Assembly: GCF_003428875.1 (NCBI RefSeq)
Contig: NZ_QQRS01000005.1
Coordinates: forward strand, 1-64,000
Length of the DNA stretch: 64,000 nucleotides
Direction: 5' to 3'
Source: Planomicrobium okeanokoites
GTDB lineage: Bacteria > Bacillota > Bacilli > Bacillales_A > Planococcaceae
This document shows positions 46,920 through 57,167 of the stretch, one piece after another; the stretch's first letter is position 1; the number at the start of each line of letters is the position of its first letter. Made by a program: the position numbers and the translations under genes. Under the pieces are notes generated by a model. That model did not search any database, was not told where the DNA came from, and saw nothing but the letters and a program-made list of their open reading frames with translations.

Positions 46920-47196
46920 TAAGCGAGATATTCCGCAAAACAGCTTCGCTTGAAACACAGTTGGAAAGCCAACTGCGATTCTGTTCCCCTGGGAGTGATT
47001 GCTGTTTTGCTCCATATCTCTAGAGTTCCTTCTAGCGCCGGCGCGCCTATGGACTGAGCGGAGCAATAAGACGAGTGGTCTTCTCGGCTTATTGCGGGAG
47101 CTAAGGAGTGCCATACGAAGATGGCCCTCCTTTGCGACGAGCAATGCGCAGGAGCATAATCTTCGCACTGTCCTAAGCGCCGAAGCGACTTGTTGA
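46920..47196. repeat. Long structured intergenic element, copy B, inside the pyrG leader
   Basis: Inverted relative of copy A at 37150. On the minus strand it runs from CGCTTAGGACAG through CTCCCGCAATAAGCCGA and CTCTAGAGATATGGAGCAAA to GCTGTTTTGCGGAATATC. The block CTCCTGC...TCGTCGCAAAG is near the start here but near the end of copy A, so modules are shuffled. It lies between the attenuator and the pyrG start. Confidence 0.85.
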
Positions 47197-47225
47197 AGTA
47201 TTTTATTATTAAACTATAACCCGGG

Positions 47226-47268
47226 AAAAAATAAAAAGCGCCCCTCCTGCTAAGTGCAGAGGGAGCGC
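47226..47268 (-). terminator. pyrG attenuator (intrinsic terminator in the leader)
   Basis: On the minus strand GCGCTCCCTC pairs with GAGGGGCGC (small bulge) and is followed by TTTTTATTTTTT. The pyrimidine run CTCCCTC on the 5' side is the expected target of poly-G added to the transcript start at low CTP. The transcript start GGGCTCC is 40 bases upstream. Confidence 0.85.
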
Positions 47269-47314
47269 ATAAACTGTACAAATCATTTCTCCTGTTTTTA
47301 AGGAGCCCAGTAAA

Positions 47315-47343
47315 ATCTTATCCAGTCCTACGGTTAAAGTCAA
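47315..47343 (-). promoter_or_regulatory. pyrG promoter with GGGC initiation site
   Basis: TTGACT (47343-47338), 17-bp spacer, TAAGAT (47320-47315), and the start GGGCTCC beginning at 47308 on the minus strand. This start sequence is the known requirement for CTP-sensitive reiterative transcription at B. subtilis pyrG. Confidence 0.9.
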
Positions 47344-47361
47344 GGTAAAAAAATGTTCTGA

Positions 47362-47934
47362 TTACTTCAACTCTTCGTCTTCTTCTTCATCTTCTTCGTC
47401 TTCATCATCAATTATGTTGCCATCGATGTCTTCGACCAGTACGTCAACATCCTCTTCATCCTCGTCTTCGTCCGTTTCCGCATCGAAATCGATCACTTCC
47501 ACTTCGTCGCCGAGTTTAGGCGTTACGTCTTCATCGTCTTCTTCATCTTCGTCGTCAAAGTCATCGAAGTCGAGTTCATCTTCCATTTCAAGATCCATGT
47601 CTTCGAATTCTTCATCGTCCGCAACTTTCGCTTTCTTCTTGCGTGCTTTGACAGTCGGCGCAGATTCTTCTTCAATCTGTTCCACCGGATACCATTCACG
47701 AAGGCCCCAACGGTTTTCCCCGAGGATGAGGAAACGTCCATCAATGTTCATGTCCGTATAGAATTGCACAAGACGCGCTTTCATGTCTTCTTTTGAAAGG
47801 CCCAGCAAGTTCTCAATGTCCTCGACGATTTCAGGATATGTTTTTGTTTCATGGGTTTCAGCCAATAATGCGTATGTTAAGTCTACAAACGACTCTTCGA
47901 TTAGTTCTTCTTTGGATAATTCACGTAATTTCAA
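47362..47934 (-). CDS. rpoE: RNA polymerase delta subunit
   Basis: A 190-residue protein. Residues 1-90 form the folded HARE-HTH domain (LIEESFVDLTYALLAETHETKTYPEIV...FLILGENRWGLREWYP), and the remainder is an extremely acidic, disordered tail of Asp and Glu. Delta increases promoter selectivity and recycling of RNA polymerase in Gram-positives. It lies upstream of pyrG as usual, and the pyrG promoter starts 19 bases past its stop. Confidence 0.96.
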   Translation of the reverse strand: MKLRELSKEELIEESFVDLTYALLAETHETKTYPEIVEDIENLLGLSKEDMKARLVQFYTDMNIDGRFLILGENRWGLREWYPVEQIEEESAPTVKARKKKAKVADDEEFEDMDLEMEDELDFDDFDDEDEEDDEDVTPKLGDEVEVIDFDAETDEDEDEEDVDVLVEDIDGNIIDDEDEEDEEEDEELK

Positions 47935-47996
47935 TTACCGCACGTCCCTTCTTCTCTCTTAACTTAATTCATTATATACAAAGTCTCTTCAGTCCG

Positions 47997-48158
47997 CTAC
48001 CGTGACTTGTTTTTTCTTTTCCCCAATTCCTTCCACCCATAATAAAACAGGTACAGCGACAGGATGATCAATGGAACGGAGCCCAGTGCTCTATTGTACA
48101 GGAAAACGATCAATATGATGCAGACAATGATTATCAAATAATTTACGTACTTCGGCAT
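47997..48158 (-). CDS. 53-residue membrane protein, unknown function
   Basis: ATG at 48158 lies seven bases after AAAGGATG and opens a 53-codon frame ending TAG. The product has two hydrophobic segments (YLIIIVCIILIVFLYN and SVPLIILSLYLFYYG) and a basic C-terminal tail (KRKNKSR), so a two-pass membrane protein with internal C-terminus is likely. It sits 62 bases upstream of rpoE on the same strand. I do not recognise the family. Confidence 0.7.
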   Translation of the reverse strand: MPKYVNYLIIIVCIILIVFLYNRALGSVPLIILSLYLFYYGWKELGKRKNKSR

Positions 48159-48380
48159 AGTCAATCATCCTTTATAGCCCGCGTGCAATTTCTTCTATTA
48201 TAACTGAGTTTCCTGAATATATCGAATAGCTGAATGTGATCAATAGGCTGAACAGATGCTATCGTTTCCAGCAAAGTCAGCTCCATGCAGATTTTTGCTG
48301 AACGCACGCAAATTTTTTTAATCGACCATATATCTACTTAATCGCGCATAACTTCCAAAACTCAGCGAATCCAATCATGA

Positions 48381-48411
48381 AAAACCCGCCTGCAAAGAAT
48401 GCAAACGGGTT
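48381..48411 (-). terminator. Rho-independent terminator of the icmF operon
   Basis: AACCCG..TGCA pairs with TGCA..CGGGTT (two central mismatches), followed by TTTTC on the minus strand. The rest of 48159-48380 shows no gene. Confidence 0.85.
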
Positions 48412-48424
48412 CTCACATGAAATT

Positions 48425-51400
48425 TTACATATTCCGGCGATATTGGCCGCCGACTTCGTATAATGCAGTCGTAATTTGGCCAAGACTTGCCACTTTTACA
48501 GTTTCCATCAACTCTTCAAAGATGTTGCCGCCAGTTTTCACGACGTGTTTCAAGCGGTCAAGCGCTTCGTCCGAATCGTTGCGCTCCTGGAAGGCACGCA
48601 AATTGGTGATTTGCGTTTCTTTTTCTTCTTTTGTGGCGCGGGCGATTTCCATCGCGTTGATGTCGTCGTCCGATTGCGGATTCGGGTTCAGGTAGGTATT
48701 GACTCCGATAATCGGCAATTCGCCTGTGTGTTTCTTCATTTCGTAATGCATCGATTCTTCCTGGATCTTGCCGCGCTGATACTGTGTTTCCATAGCGCCA
48801 AGTACGCCGCCGCGGTCGTTGATACGGTCGAATTCCTGCAATACAGCTTCTTCCACCAGCTGCGTCAATTCTTCGACAATAAATGCCCCCTGCAGCGGAT
48901 TTTCGTTTTTCGACAAGCCATGCTCTTTCGTGATGATCATCTGGATCGCCATTGCGCGGCGCACAGATTCCTCAGTCGGAGTCGTGATGGCTTCATCGTA
49001 AGCGTTGGTATGAAGCGAGTTCGTATTGTCCTGCAGCGCCATCAATGCCTGAAGCGTCGTGCGGATATCGTTGAAGTCGATTTCCTGTGCGTGCAGGCTG
49101 CGGCCTGAAGTCTGAACGTGGTATTTCAGTTTCTGGCTGCGTTCATTGGCGCCATATTTATCGCGCATAACGATAGCCCAGATGCGTCTTGCGACACGTC
49201 CGATAACCGTGTATTCCGGATCCAGGCCGTTCGAGAAGAAGAACGACAAGTTCGGTGCGAAGTCATCGATGTTCATGCCGCGGCTCAAATAATATTCCAC
49301 ATAAGTGAAGCCGTTCGACAGCGTGAAGGCCAATTGTGAAATCGGGTTTGCGCCCGCTTCCGCGATGTGATAGCCCGAAATCGATACAGAATAATAATTG
49401 CGCACTTTATGGTCGATGAAGTATTGCTGGATATCGCCCATCATACGCAATGCGAATTCAGTCGAGAAGATGCATGTGTTCTGTCCTTGGTCTTCTTTCA
49501 GGATATCCGCCTGAACCGTTCCGCGGACCACTTGCAGTGTTCCTTCACGTACTTCGGTGAATTCTTCGACTGTCAATGTGCGGCCGAGTTCTTCTTCACG
49601 TTTCTTGACTTGCTGATCGATTGCCGTATTCATGAACATCGCAAGGATGATCGGTGCCGGCCCGTTGATTGTCATGGAAACGGAAGTGGACGGTGCACAG
49701 AGATCGAAGCCGTCATACAATTTTTTCATATCGTCCAGCGTACAGATGGATACACCCGACTCGCCGACTTTACCGTAAATGTCGGGACGGTGGTCCGGAT
49801 CTTCCCCGTAAAGTGTTACGGAGTCGAATGCCGTGGACAGACGTTTTGCGTCGTCGTCTTTCGACAGGTAATGGAAGCGGCGGTTCGTGCGTTCCGGCGT
49901 CCCTTCACCTGCGAATTGGCGTTTCGGATCTTCTCCAGCGCGTTTGAACGGGAATACGCCAGCCGTATAAGGGAATGAACCCGGTACGTTTTCAGCGTAA
50001 ACCCAGCTGAGGATTTCTCCGTAATCGACGAATTTCGGCAATACGACTCTTGGAATCTTCAGGCCGGACAAGCTTTCCGTGCGCAAAATCGTACGGATTT
50101 CCTTGTCGCGGACAGTGGTCACGAATTCGTCGCCTGTATAGGCTTCTTTCAATGCTGACCAGTTTTCAAGAATGCGTTTTGATTCATTCGTCAGCTCATC
50201 GCGAATGCCATCAGCAAGAGATTGGAGTGAGTTGACCAGAGCATCGTCCGGTGATTTCTTCTTCACTTCGTCGATGGCGCCTTCCAATTGGAAGAGGCGG
50301 CGGGCGAATCCTGCCTGCTCTTTGGACTTGGCATGGTAGCCGCGGACAGTATCCGTCAACTCACGCAAGTAATAGCGGCGGTCATTCGGAATGATGAGAT
50401 TCTCTTTTTGGGTTTTCGCGAATTTTTCATAATCCGTTTCCCAGTCGGTGCCGCATTTTTCATTGACGGTCGCAACCAAAGCTGCGAACAAAGAGTTTGT
50501 CCCTTTATCATTGAACTGGCTGGCGATCGTGCCATATACCGGCATTTTGTCCAATTCATCATCAAAACGCATGTGGCTGCGCTGGAACTGCTTTTGAACC
50601 TGGCGCAACGCATCTTCAGAGCCTTTACGCTCGAATTTATTGATGACAATCAAATCTGCGTAGTCAATCATGTCAATTTTTTCCAACTGAGAAGGTGCTC
50701 CGAATTCACTAGTCATGACGTACATTGAAACGTCCGAGAAGTTGGCGATTTCAGCATCCCCTTGTCCGATACCGCTGGTTTCCACGACAATCAGGTCGAA
50801 ACCGGCCGCTTTGATGACGTCAAGCACGTCTCCCAAAGCTGCGGACAATTCTGTGCGTGAGCCGCGGGTTGCCAGACTTCTCATGAAAACGCGTTTATTG
50901 AAGATGGCGTTCATGCGGATCCGGTCACCAAGCAAGGCTCCGCCTGTCTTTTGTTTAGTCGGGTCGATTGAAAGGATTGCAATGTTTTTACCCGGCAGTT
51001 CAGTAAGGAAACGGCGGATCAATTCATCCGTCAAAGAACTTTTCCCTGCTCCACCCGTTCCGGTAATGCCCAGGACAGGTGTATTTTTAGACTGGTTTTT
51101 CACTGCATCCATCAATTCGCTTGTATCGCCGCCTCGTGTATGCGCTTCTTCAGCGGCAGTAATCAAGTTCGCGACAGTAACCGGATTTTCCGGTGACAGG
51201 TTTTCGACAGAAAGGTCCTCTTTGACCGTCGAAAAATCACATTCTTCCACGATTTCCGTGATCATTCCCTGAAGGCCTTTTTTGCGGCCGTCTTCCGGCG
51301 AGAAGATGCGGGCTATGCCGTATTCGTGAAGCTCCATGATTTCGCGCGGAAGGATAACACCGCCTCCTCCGCCGTAAATGCGGATATGCGGAGCGCCTTT

Positions 51401-51676
51401 TTCCTGCAATAGATCGTACATATATTTGAAATATTCGACGTGTCCGCCCTGATAGGACGAAATCGCGATTCCTTGCACATCTTCCTGAATTGCCGCGTTC
51501 ACCACTTCTTCAACCGAACGGTTATGTCCGAGGTGGATTACTTCCACGCCGCTCGACTGGAGGATACGGCGCATGATGTTGATTGATGCGTCGTGTCCGT
51601 CGAACAACGCTGAAGCCGTAACAAAACGGATATGGTTTTTCGGCTGGTACGTTTTTGTTTCCTGGATTGTAGCCAT
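48425..51676 (-). CDS. icmF: Fused isobutyryl-CoA mutase (IcmF), adenosylcobalamin-dependent
   Basis: A 1083-residue fusion. The N-terminal cobalamin-binding domain (about 17-145) has [13 protein letters not shown] with the lower-ligand His28 and [10 protein letters not shown] MeaI-type GTPase chaperone domain follows, with the P-loop GTGGAGKSS at 206-214. The C-terminal substrate-binding mutase domain (about 520-1083) resembles methylmalonyl-CoA mutase. IcmF interconverts isobutyryl-CoA and butyryl-CoA, and some members also isovaleryl-CoA and pivalyl-CoA. It is the last gene of an acyl-CoA degradation operon, and the cofactor salvage genes are 8 kb away. Confidence 0.93.
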   Translation of the reverse strand: MATIQETKTYQPKNHIRFVTASALFDGHDASINIMRRILQSSGVEVIHLGHNRSVEEVVNAAIQEDVQGIAISSYQGGHVEYFKYMYDLLQEKGAPHIRIYGGGGGVILPREIMELHEYGIARIFSPEDGRKKGLQGMITEIVEECDFSTVKEDLSVENLSPENPVTVANLITAAEEAHTRGGDTSELMDAVKNQSKNTPVLGITGTGGAGKSSLTDELIRRFLTELPGKNIAILSIDPTKQKTGGALLGDRIRMNAIFNKRVFMRSLATRGSRTELSAALGDVLDVIKAAGFDLIVVETSGIGQGDAEIANFSDVSMYVMTSEFGAPSQLEKIDMIDYADLIVINKFERKGSEDALRQVQKQFQRSHMRFDDELDKMPVYGTIASQFNDKGTNSLFAALVATVNEKCGTDWETDYEKFAKTQKENLIIPNDRRYYLRELTDTVRGYHAKSKEQAGFARRLFQLEGAIDEVKKKSPDDALVNSLQSLADGIRDELTNESKRILENWSALKEAYTGDEFVTTVRDKEIRTILRTESLSGLKIPRVVLPKFVDYGEILSWVYAENVPGSFPYTAGVFPFKRAGEDPKRQFAGEGTPERTNRRFHYLSKDDDAKRLSTAFDSVTLYGEDPDHRPDIYGKVGESGVSICTLDDMKKLYDGFDLCAPSTSVSMTINGPAPIILAMFMNTAIDQQVKKREEELGRTLTVEEFTEVREGTLQVVRGTVQADILKEDQGQNTCIFSTEFALRMMGDIQQYFIDHKVRNYYSVSISGYHIAEAGANPISQLAFTLSNGFTYVEYYLSRGMNIDDFAPNLSFFFSNGLDPEYTVIGRVARRIWAIVMRDKYGANERSQKLKYHVQTSGRSLHAQEIDFNDIRTTLQALMALQDNTNSLHTNAYDEAITTPTEESVRRAMAIQMIITKEHGLSKNENPLQGAFIVEELTQLVEEAVLQEFDRINDRGGVLGAMETQYQRGKIQEESMHYEMKKHTGELPIIGVNTYLNPNPQSDDDINAMEIARATKEEKETQITNLRAFQERNDSDEALDRLKHVVKTGGNIFEELMETVKVASLGQITTALYEVGGQYRRNM

Positions 51677-51682
51677 GTATGT

Positions 51683-52324
51683 TTAGCCCCCTGATATCGA
51701 GATTTTTTCTCCTGCCATCCCCTGCAGAAGGAACTTCGTTTGCATTGCGATGAATTCCTGGATGGTGAAATCGCGCAAGGCCCAGCGGCGGAATGCCCAC
51801 ATCTGGCCTTGGACGAATAAATGATGGGACGCCAAAACGATTTCCTTTGGTGTCAGATCCACTTGCCCGCGTTCTGCGCACTCGGTCAATAAGCGCTCGA
51901 AAAGGGAAACCATTTCCGTTTCCTTTTTCAGCACGTATTGAAGCGCGTCCTTTGGCAATGACTTCGACTCCTGGTACATGACGACGAATTCATCCTGCAT
52001 ATCGTCGATCAGCCCATAATAATGTTCAAGTGCCGTAATCAGCACTTCCAATGAACCGTTTTCCATGTCAATCGTCGCCAGGCGTGAATGCACTTCATCA
52101 TAAATCGAGTCACAGACCAAATAGAGCACATCTTCTTTTGTCCGGATGTATTCATATAAAGTGCCGATGCTGAAGCCCGCTGCTTTGGCGATTTCTCTGG
52201 TAGTCGTGCGGTGAAAGCCCTTTTCTTTAAAAAGCGTGACAGCGCCGCGGATCATCTGCGCTCGGCGCTTTTCGATCAGGGTTTCATCTTTCACGGAAGA
52301 CTGTATTGCACGCTTTTCATTCAT
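51683..52324 (-). CDS. TetR family regulator of the acyl-CoA operon
   Basis: A 213-residue TetR/AcrR repressor. The helix-turn-helix is TTREIAKAAGFSIGTLYEYIRTKEDVLYLV at about residues 40-69; the C-terminal ligand domain is helical. It lies six bases before icmF and 14 after an acyl-CoA dehydrogenase gene, so it probably senses acyl-CoA and controls this block, like FadR of Bacillus. A palindrome inside the fadF promoter is a candidate operator. The effector is unproven. Confidence 0.85.
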   Translation of the reverse strand: MNEKRAIQSSVKDETLIEKRRAQMIRGAVTLFKEKGFHRTTTREIAKAAGFSIGTLYEYIRTKEDVLYLVCDSIYDEVHSRLATIDMENGSLEVLITALEHYYGLIDDMQDEFVVMYQESKSLPKDALQYVLKKETEMVSLFERLLTECAERGQVDLTPKEIVLASHHLFVQGQMWAFRRWALRDFTIQEFIAMQTKFLLQGMAGEKISISGG

Positions 52325-52338
52325 AGGCCTGCCTCCGA

Positions 52339-53484
52339 TTATTTAGTGACCATACGGGAAATGACCAGACGCTGGATTTCCTGTGTGCCTTCATAGATTT
52401 GAGTGATTTTCGCGTCGCGCATGAAGCGTTCAACCGGATAATCTTTCGTGTAGCCGTAGCCGCCGAATACTTGCACCGCTTCAACAGTGACTTTCATCGC
52501 TGTATCGCCGGCCATCAATTTAGCCATAGCTGATTCTTTGCTGTAAGAGTATTTATTCGACTCAAGCCAAGCAGCCTGGTAAGTCAATAAGCGTGAAGCT
52601 TCGATTGAAGTCGCCATATCCGCCAACTTGAATGAAATCCCTTGGTTTGCAGCGATCGGCTTGCCGAATTGCTCGCGCTCTTTCGCATAATCGATTGCAG
52701 CGTCCATAGCGCCTTGTGCGATTCCGACTGCCTGCGCAGCGATGCCGTTGCGTCCGCCGTCAAGCGTCTGCATTGCGATTTTGAATCCTTGGCCAAGTTC
52801 ACCAAGTACGTTTTCTTTTGGCACACGGCAGTTATCGAAAATGATTTCAGTTGTAGGGCTTGAACGGATGCCGAGCTTCTTCTCTTTCTTGCCGACAGAG
52901 AATCCTTCGAAGTCTTTTTCTACGATGAACGCAGTCGTCCCTTTATGTTTAGAAGTCGGGTCCGTCACTGCGAACACGATATAGATATCCGCGATGCCGC
53001 CATTTGTGATGAAGATTTTAGAACCGTTAAGGATCCAGTGGTCGCCGTCTTCTTTGGCGTTTGTTTTCATGCCGCCTGCGTCAGATCCTGAAGCCGGTTC
53101 AGTCAAGCCGTAAGCGCCGATTTTCGACCCTTCCGCCATCGGACGAAGATATTTCTGCTTCTGTTCTTCCGTTCCGAATGTGTATACCGGCCATCCCGCC
53201 AGTGAAGTATGTGCAGAAAGCGTTACGCCTGTAGATGCGCAAACGCGCGACAATTCTTCAACCGCGATGCAGTACGCCAAATAGTCGGATCCGATTCCGC
53301 CGTATTCTTCAGGCCACGGAATCCCTGTCAAACCAAGTTCAGCCATCTTGTCGAATAGTTCGCGGTCAAAGCGTTCTTCTTCGTCGCGCTCTTCTGCTGT
53401 CGGCGCCACTTCTTTGTTTGCAAAATCGCGTACCATTTTACGGATCATTTCATGTTCTTCGCTTAATTTAAAATTCATTGTCAT
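52339..53484 (-). CDS. Acyl-CoA dehydrogenase, first copy
   Basis: A 381-residue flavoenzyme introducing the alpha-beta double bond in acyl-CoA. Signatures are [18 protein letters not shown] near residue 125 and the C-terminal [22 protein letters not shown]; the catalytic Glu is in [10 protein letters not shown]. About half of its positions look shared with the adjacent paralogue, so the two arose by duplication. Short- or branched-chain substrates fit the operon, but chain length cannot be read. Confidence 0.93.
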   Translation of the reverse strand: MTMNFKLSEEHEMIRKMVRDFANKEVAPTAEERDEEERFDRELFDKMAELGLTGIPWPEEYGGIGSDYLAYCIAVEELSRVCASTGVTLSAHTSLAGWPVYTFGTEEQKQKYLRPMAEGSKIGAYGLTEPASGSDAGGMKTNAKEDGDHWILNGSKIFITNGGIADIYIVFAVTDPTSKHKGTTAFIVEKDFEGFSVGKKEKKLGIRSSPTTEIIFDNCRVPKENVLGELGQGFKIAMQTLDGGRNGIAAQAVGIAQGAMDAAIDYAKEREQFGKPIAANQGISFKLADMATSIEASRLLTYQAAWLESNKYSYSKESAMAKLMAGDTAMKVTVEAVQVFGGYGYTKDYPVERFMRDAKITQIYEGTQEIQRLVISRMVTK

Positions 53485-53494
53485 TTTCCCCCTG

Positions 53495-54631
53495 CTATTT
53501 TAATAGTTGCTTGCTGATAACGATTCGTTGAATTTCACTTGTGCCTTCATAGATTTCCGTCACTTTGGCGTCGCGGAACAAACGCTCTACCGGATAATCT
53601 TCTGTGTAGCCGTAGCCGCCGTAAACCTGGATTGCTTCGATCGCAACATCCATGGCAGCTTTCGATGCGAACAACTTCGCCATCGACGCCTCTTTATTGC
53701 AATCCTTGCCTTCGGAATAAAGGCTGGCAGCATTGTAGACGAGCAGTTTCGCAGCTTCGACTTGTGTCGCCATATCAGCAAGCTTGAACGCAATGCCTTG
53801 CTGCTGGGCGATCGGCTTGCCGAATTGCTCACGCTCTTTGGCATAGGCAACTGAATACTCATAAGCAGCTTCTGCAATACCCAGTGCTTGAGCGGCGATG
53901 CCGATGCGGCCGACATTCAAGTTGGCCATGGCGATGCTGAAGCCTTTATTTTCCTGGCCCAACAAGTTTTCAGCCGGGACACGCATATTGTCGAACGTAA
54001 GCTGTACAGTCCGCGAACCGTGCATGCCCATTTTCTTTTCGTCCTTGCCGATGATGAGGCCAGGATAATCTTTTTCTACAATAAACGCGGAGATGCCGCG
54101 TGAACCGGCTTCGGGTTTTGTTGACGCGAAGACGATATAGGTATCCGCCTCGCCGCCATTCGTAATGAACACTTTTGAACCGTTCAATACATAATCGTCG
54201 CCGTCACGGACAGCTCTTGTCTTCAAGCTTCCTGCGTCGGAACCGGCAGCCGGCTCCGTCAGGCAGAATGCGCCAAGATACTCGCCGCTGGCAAGTTTCG
54301 GCACATATTTAGCAATCTGCTCTTCCGTCCCGAAATGCAGAATCGGATTTGTTCCGACCGAAGTATGGACGGAAAGAATGACGCCGATGACGCCGCTTGC
54401 TTTCGATAATTCATGGATAGCAGTGATATAGGAAGTGAAGTCCATTTCCGAGCCGCCGTATTTTTCAGGAGCTGTAATGCCCATCAGGCCAAGTTCGGCC
54501 ATTTTTTTTATAATTTCACGAGGAAATTCGCCTTCTTCCATCTTTTCGATAAAAGGTGTAATTTCTTCTTTTGCAAAATCACGCACCATATTGCGCATCA
54601 TAATTTGTTCGTCTGTGAAGTGTAAATCCAT
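53495..54631 (-). CDS. Acyl-CoA dehydrogenase, second copy
   Basis: A 378-residue paralogue of the neighbouring enzyme with [39 protein letters not shown] and the catalytic Glu in [10 protein letters not shown]. The ATG at 54631 (MDLHFTDEQ) follows a run of Gs and is preferred over an upstream in-frame start that would overlap hbd. It may act as butyryl-CoA dehydrogenase next to the 3-hydroxybutyryl-CoA dehydrogenase gene; that is inferred from context. Confidence 0.93.
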   Translation of the reverse strand: MDLHFTDEQIMMRNMVRDFAKEEITPFIEKMEEGEFPREIIKKMAELGLMGITAPEKYGGSEMDFTSYITAIHELSKASGVIGVILSVHTSVGTNPILHFGTEEQIAKYVPKLASGEYLGAFCLTEPAAGSDAGSLKTRAVRDGDDYVLNGSKVFITNGGEADTYIVFASTKPEAGSRGISAFIVEKDYPGLIIGKDEKKMGMHGSRTVQLTFDNMRVPAENLLGQENKGFSIAMANLNVGRIGIAAQALGIAEAAYEYSVAYAKEREQFGKPIAQQQGIAFKLADMATQVEAAKLLVYNAASLYSEGKDCNKEASMAKLFASKAAMDVAIEAIQVYGGYGYTEDYPVERLFRDAKVTEIYEGTSEIQRIVISKQLLK

Positions 54632-54648
54632 TGCGGGTTCCCCCCCGG

Positions 54649-55500
54649 TTAATTGTATTCGTAGAATCCGCGTCCTGTTTTCTTGCCAAGCCAACCGGCT
54701 TTCACGTACTGGCGCAGTAATGGGCTCGGGCGGTACTTGCTGTCGCCAAAGCCTTCATGAAGAACTTCCATAATGTAGAGGCAAGTATCGAGTCCGATGA
54801 AATCAGCCAGCTCAAGCGGCCCCATCGGATGGTTCATGCCCATTTTCATGATGCTGTCGATCGCTTCTTTCGTTGCCACACCTTCTTGAAGCGTAAACAC
54901 GGCTTCATTGATCATCGGCATCAGGATGCGGTTGGACACGAAGCCTGGGAAATCATTGCATTCCACCGGTGTTTTCGATAGTTTCAATGTCATTTCTTCG
55001 ATTGTTTTATAAACTTCGTCAGTTGTTGCGAGGCCACGGATGATTTCAACCAGCTTCATGACAGGCACTGGGTTCATGAAATGCATACCGATCACCTGCT
55101 CCGGACGGTTCGTCACGGCAGCAATTTCCGTAATCGGAAGTGAAGAAGTGTTTGTCGCCAGAATCGCATGTTTCGGCGCCACTTCATCAAGTGTCTTGAA
55201 TATGCTGTGTTTGATTTCCATATTTTCAACAGCCGCTTCGATGACGATATCGACGTCATGTGCATCTTTCAAATCAAGCGAAGACTTGATGCGGCCAAGA
55301 GTTGCTGATTTTTCATCTTCTGTCATACGGCCCTTTTCCACATTGCGGGAAAGGTTCTTCGTGATATTCGCGATTCCGCGATCATACGCTTCCTGCTTCA
55401 TATCATTCAGTTTCACATTAAATCCTGCCTGTGCGCAGACTTGCGCGATGCCTGAGCCCATTTGGCCGGCTCCGATCACCATTACGTTTTGAATTGCCAT
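54649..55500 (-). CDS. mmgB: 3-hydroxybutyryl-CoA dehydrogenase
   Basis: A 283-residue NAD-dependent dehydrogenase. The nucleotide-binding motif is [19 protein letters not shown], the catalytic His is in [15 protein letters not shown] near residue 138, and the C-terminal domain starts [19 protein letters not shown]. It oxidises 3-hydroxyacyl-CoA to 3-ketoacyl-CoA for the thiolase encoded two bases upstream. The gene name follows the B. subtilis mmgABC operon. Confidence 0.93.
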   Translation of the reverse strand: MAIQNVMVIGAGQMGSGIAQVCAQAGFNVKLNDMKQEAYDRGIANITKNLSRNVEKGRMTEDEKSATLGRIKSSLDLKDAHDVDIVIEAAVENMEIKHSIFKTLDEVAPKHAILATNTSSLPITEIAAVTNRPEQVIGMHFMNPVPVMKLVEIIRGLATTDEVYKTIEEMTLKLSKTPVECNDFPGFVSNRILMPMINEAVFTLQEGVATKEAIDSIMKMGMNHPMGPLELADFIGLDTCLYIMEVLHEGFGDSKYRPSPLLRQYVKAGWLGKKTGRGFYEYN

Positions 55501-55502
55501 TC

Positions 55503-56696
55503 TTATTTTGCCTCCTTAGGTACTTCGATCATGATTGCATCGCCTTGCCCGCCGCCTGAACAGATTGCTGCGATACCGATTCCGCCGCCGCGGCGTTTCA
55601 GCTCATACGCTAATGTCAGGATGATGCGTGTACCGCTAGCCCCGATCGGGTGTCCAAGTGCTACAGAGCCACCGTTGACGTTCACTTTTTCCGCGTCCAA
55701 TCCAGCGATTTTCGAGCTCGCCAGTGCTACAGCTGCGAATGCTTCGTTGATTTCGAACAAATCGATGTCATCCAATGATTTGCCTGTCTTCTTCAATAAT
55801 TCGTTGATGACAAGACCCGGTGTTTCCGGGAAACGATGCGGTTCAACAGCTACTTCTGTGTGGGAAAGCACATAAGCGAGTGGCTTTTTGCCATCTTTCT
55901 GCGCGCGTTCTTCACTCATCAGGATAAGTGCAGCCGCACCATCATTGATTCCTGGAGCATTTCCCGCAGTGATCGTGCCGTCTTTGCCGAATGCCGGTTT
56001 TAATTTGGATAAGGATTCTGCTGTCGTGCCTTCACGCGGCGCTTCATCGACTTCCACTTTAATTGGATCGCCTTTACGCTGCTTCACTTCGATCGGTGTG
56101 ATTTCTTCAGCGAACATATCTTTCGCTTTGATTGCGCGTTCATGTGAACGGACAGACCATTCATCCTGTTTTTCACGCGTCAAACCGTGCTCTTCTGCCG
56201 TCGAGTTTCCGTATGTGCCCATGTGGACTTTATCCGGATGGAATGAACACGACAACCCGTCATGAACCATGCCGTCAATCATTTGCGCATCGCCCATGCG
56301 TAAGCCCCAGCGCGCTTTCGGCAAATAATAAGGCGCGTTCGACATGGATTCCATTCCGCCCGCAACGATCACTTCTTCGTCACCAAGGCGGATGATCTGA
56401 TCAGCCATCGTTACTGAACGAAGACCTGATGCACACACTTTATTGATAGTTTCTGATTTAACGTTATATGGAATGCCTGCTTTATAAGCGGCTTGTCTTG
56501 AAGGGATCTGTCCCTGGCCAGCCTGCAGCACGTTGCCCATGATCACTTCCTGGACATCTTCCGGCTGGATATTTGCACGGTTCATCGCTTCCTTGATTGC
56601 TGCAGCTCCGAGGTCACTTGCTGTCAACGAGCTCAGCCCGCCTCCGAATTTCCCGAATGCTGTTCTTGCACCATCAATGATAACTGTTTTTGCCAT
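55503..56696 (-). CDS. mmgA: Acetyl-CoA C-acetyltransferase (thiolase)
   Basis: A 397-residue thiolase. Active-site Cys in [11 protein letters not shown] near residue 89, His in [17 protein letters not shown] and the second Cys in [11 protein letters not shown] are present. The ATG at 56696 follows GGGAGGAG. It is the first gene of the operon thiolase-hbd-acd-acd-tetR-icmF. A cre box 21 bases upstream suggests repression by CcpA on good sugars. Confidence 0.95.
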   Translation of the reverse strand: MAKTVIIDGARTAFGKFGGGLSSLTASDLGAAAIKEAMNRANIQPEDVQEVIMGNVLQAGQGQIPSRQAAYKAGIPYNVKSETINKVCASGLRSVTMADQIIRLGDEEVIVAGGMESMSNAPYYLPKARWGLRMGDAQMIDGMVHDGLSCSFHPDKVHMGTYGNSTAEEHGLTREKQDEWSVRSHERAIKAKDMFAEEITPIEVKQRKGDPIKVEVDEAPREGTTAESLSKLKPAFGKDGTITAGNAPGINDGAAALILMSEERAQKDGKKPLAYVLSHTEVAVEPHRFPETPGLVINELLKKTGKSLDDIDLFEINEAFAAVALASSKIAGLDAEKVNVNGGSVALGHPIGASGTRIILTLAYELKRRGGGIGIAAICSGGGQGDAIMIEVPKEAK

Positions 56697-56716
56697 GATA
56701 AATTCTCCTCCCATGT

Positions 56717-56731
56717 TGTAAACGTTTTCAA
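56717..56731. promoter_or_regulatory. cre box (CcpA operator) upstream of the thiolase operon
   Basis: On the minus strand TTGAAAACGTTTACA matches every position of the cre consensus WTGNAANCGNWWNCW. It lies 20 bases before the start codon. Confidence 0.8.
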
Positions 56732-56770
56732 TTGAAATAAAAAAATAATGGATGTGGCTTATTTCCTGGA

Positions 56771-56936
56771 ATCGACGATAAACGGTTGAAAACCGACGAT
56801 AAATGATGAAAAATCGACGATAAACTTCTGAAAATCGACGATAAACCTTCGAAAATCGACGATAAATATCCGAATCGCTGATAAACCTTTAAAAATCGCT
56901 GATAAACCCAAAAAAATCGCTGATAAATTTTTAAAT
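56771..56936. repeat. Array of eight 21-bp iterons, third type
   Basis: Cores begin at 56771, 56792, 56813, 56834, 56855, 56874, 56895 and 56916. The first five read ATCGACGATAAA (one variant), the last three ATCGCTGATAAA. Spacing is 21 bp except 19 at the change of core. It lies upstream of the thiolase operon. A 71-residue reading frame across it (LSSIF repeats) is judged spurious. Confidence 0.92.
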
Positions 56937-56989
56937 GCCTCACTAGCTTCAGAGGGTTACCGTTTCTAAAGTTCGATCCAATTTAAACT

Positions 56990-57095
56990 TTGCTCCTGCA
57001 TCGCTCTGCTCCGCCTCGCTAGCTTCGTCGCAAACCAAATCGCCGGATGATGTCCGGCGTTTTGGTTGACTGAACGCTCGCTCGACAAGTTCTCG
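56990..57095. repeat. Fragment related to the long intergenic element
   Basis: The stretch TTGCTCCTGCATCGCT and GCTAGCTTCGTCGCAAA is shared with copy A at 37326-37362. It is followed by a hairpin AACCAAA-CGCCGGA with TCCGGCG-TTGGTT at about 57033-57067. Confidence 0.7.
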
Positions 57096-57099
57096 TGAA

Positions 57100-57124
57100 A
57101 AAAGGGAGCTTTTACACTCCCTCC
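57100..57124 (-). terminator. Rho-independent terminator of fadF
   Basis: AGGGAG/CTCCCT stem with an 8-nt loop, then TTTTTTC on the minus strand. Confidence 0.8.
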
Positions 57125-57167
57125 TCTTGTCTTTCATATTATAGAATTTTTCCGCTTTTAGCAATCT

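Noticed and set aside
47414..47761. 115-codon plus-strand frame rich in serine
   Set aside because: It is the antisense of the Asp/Glu-rich tail of rpoE; the low complexity keeps the frame open.
56728..56943. 71-codon frame with LSSIF repeats
   Set aside because: It only reflects the 21-bp iterons (seven codons per period). The single 19-bp step would shift the frame, and there is no start signal.
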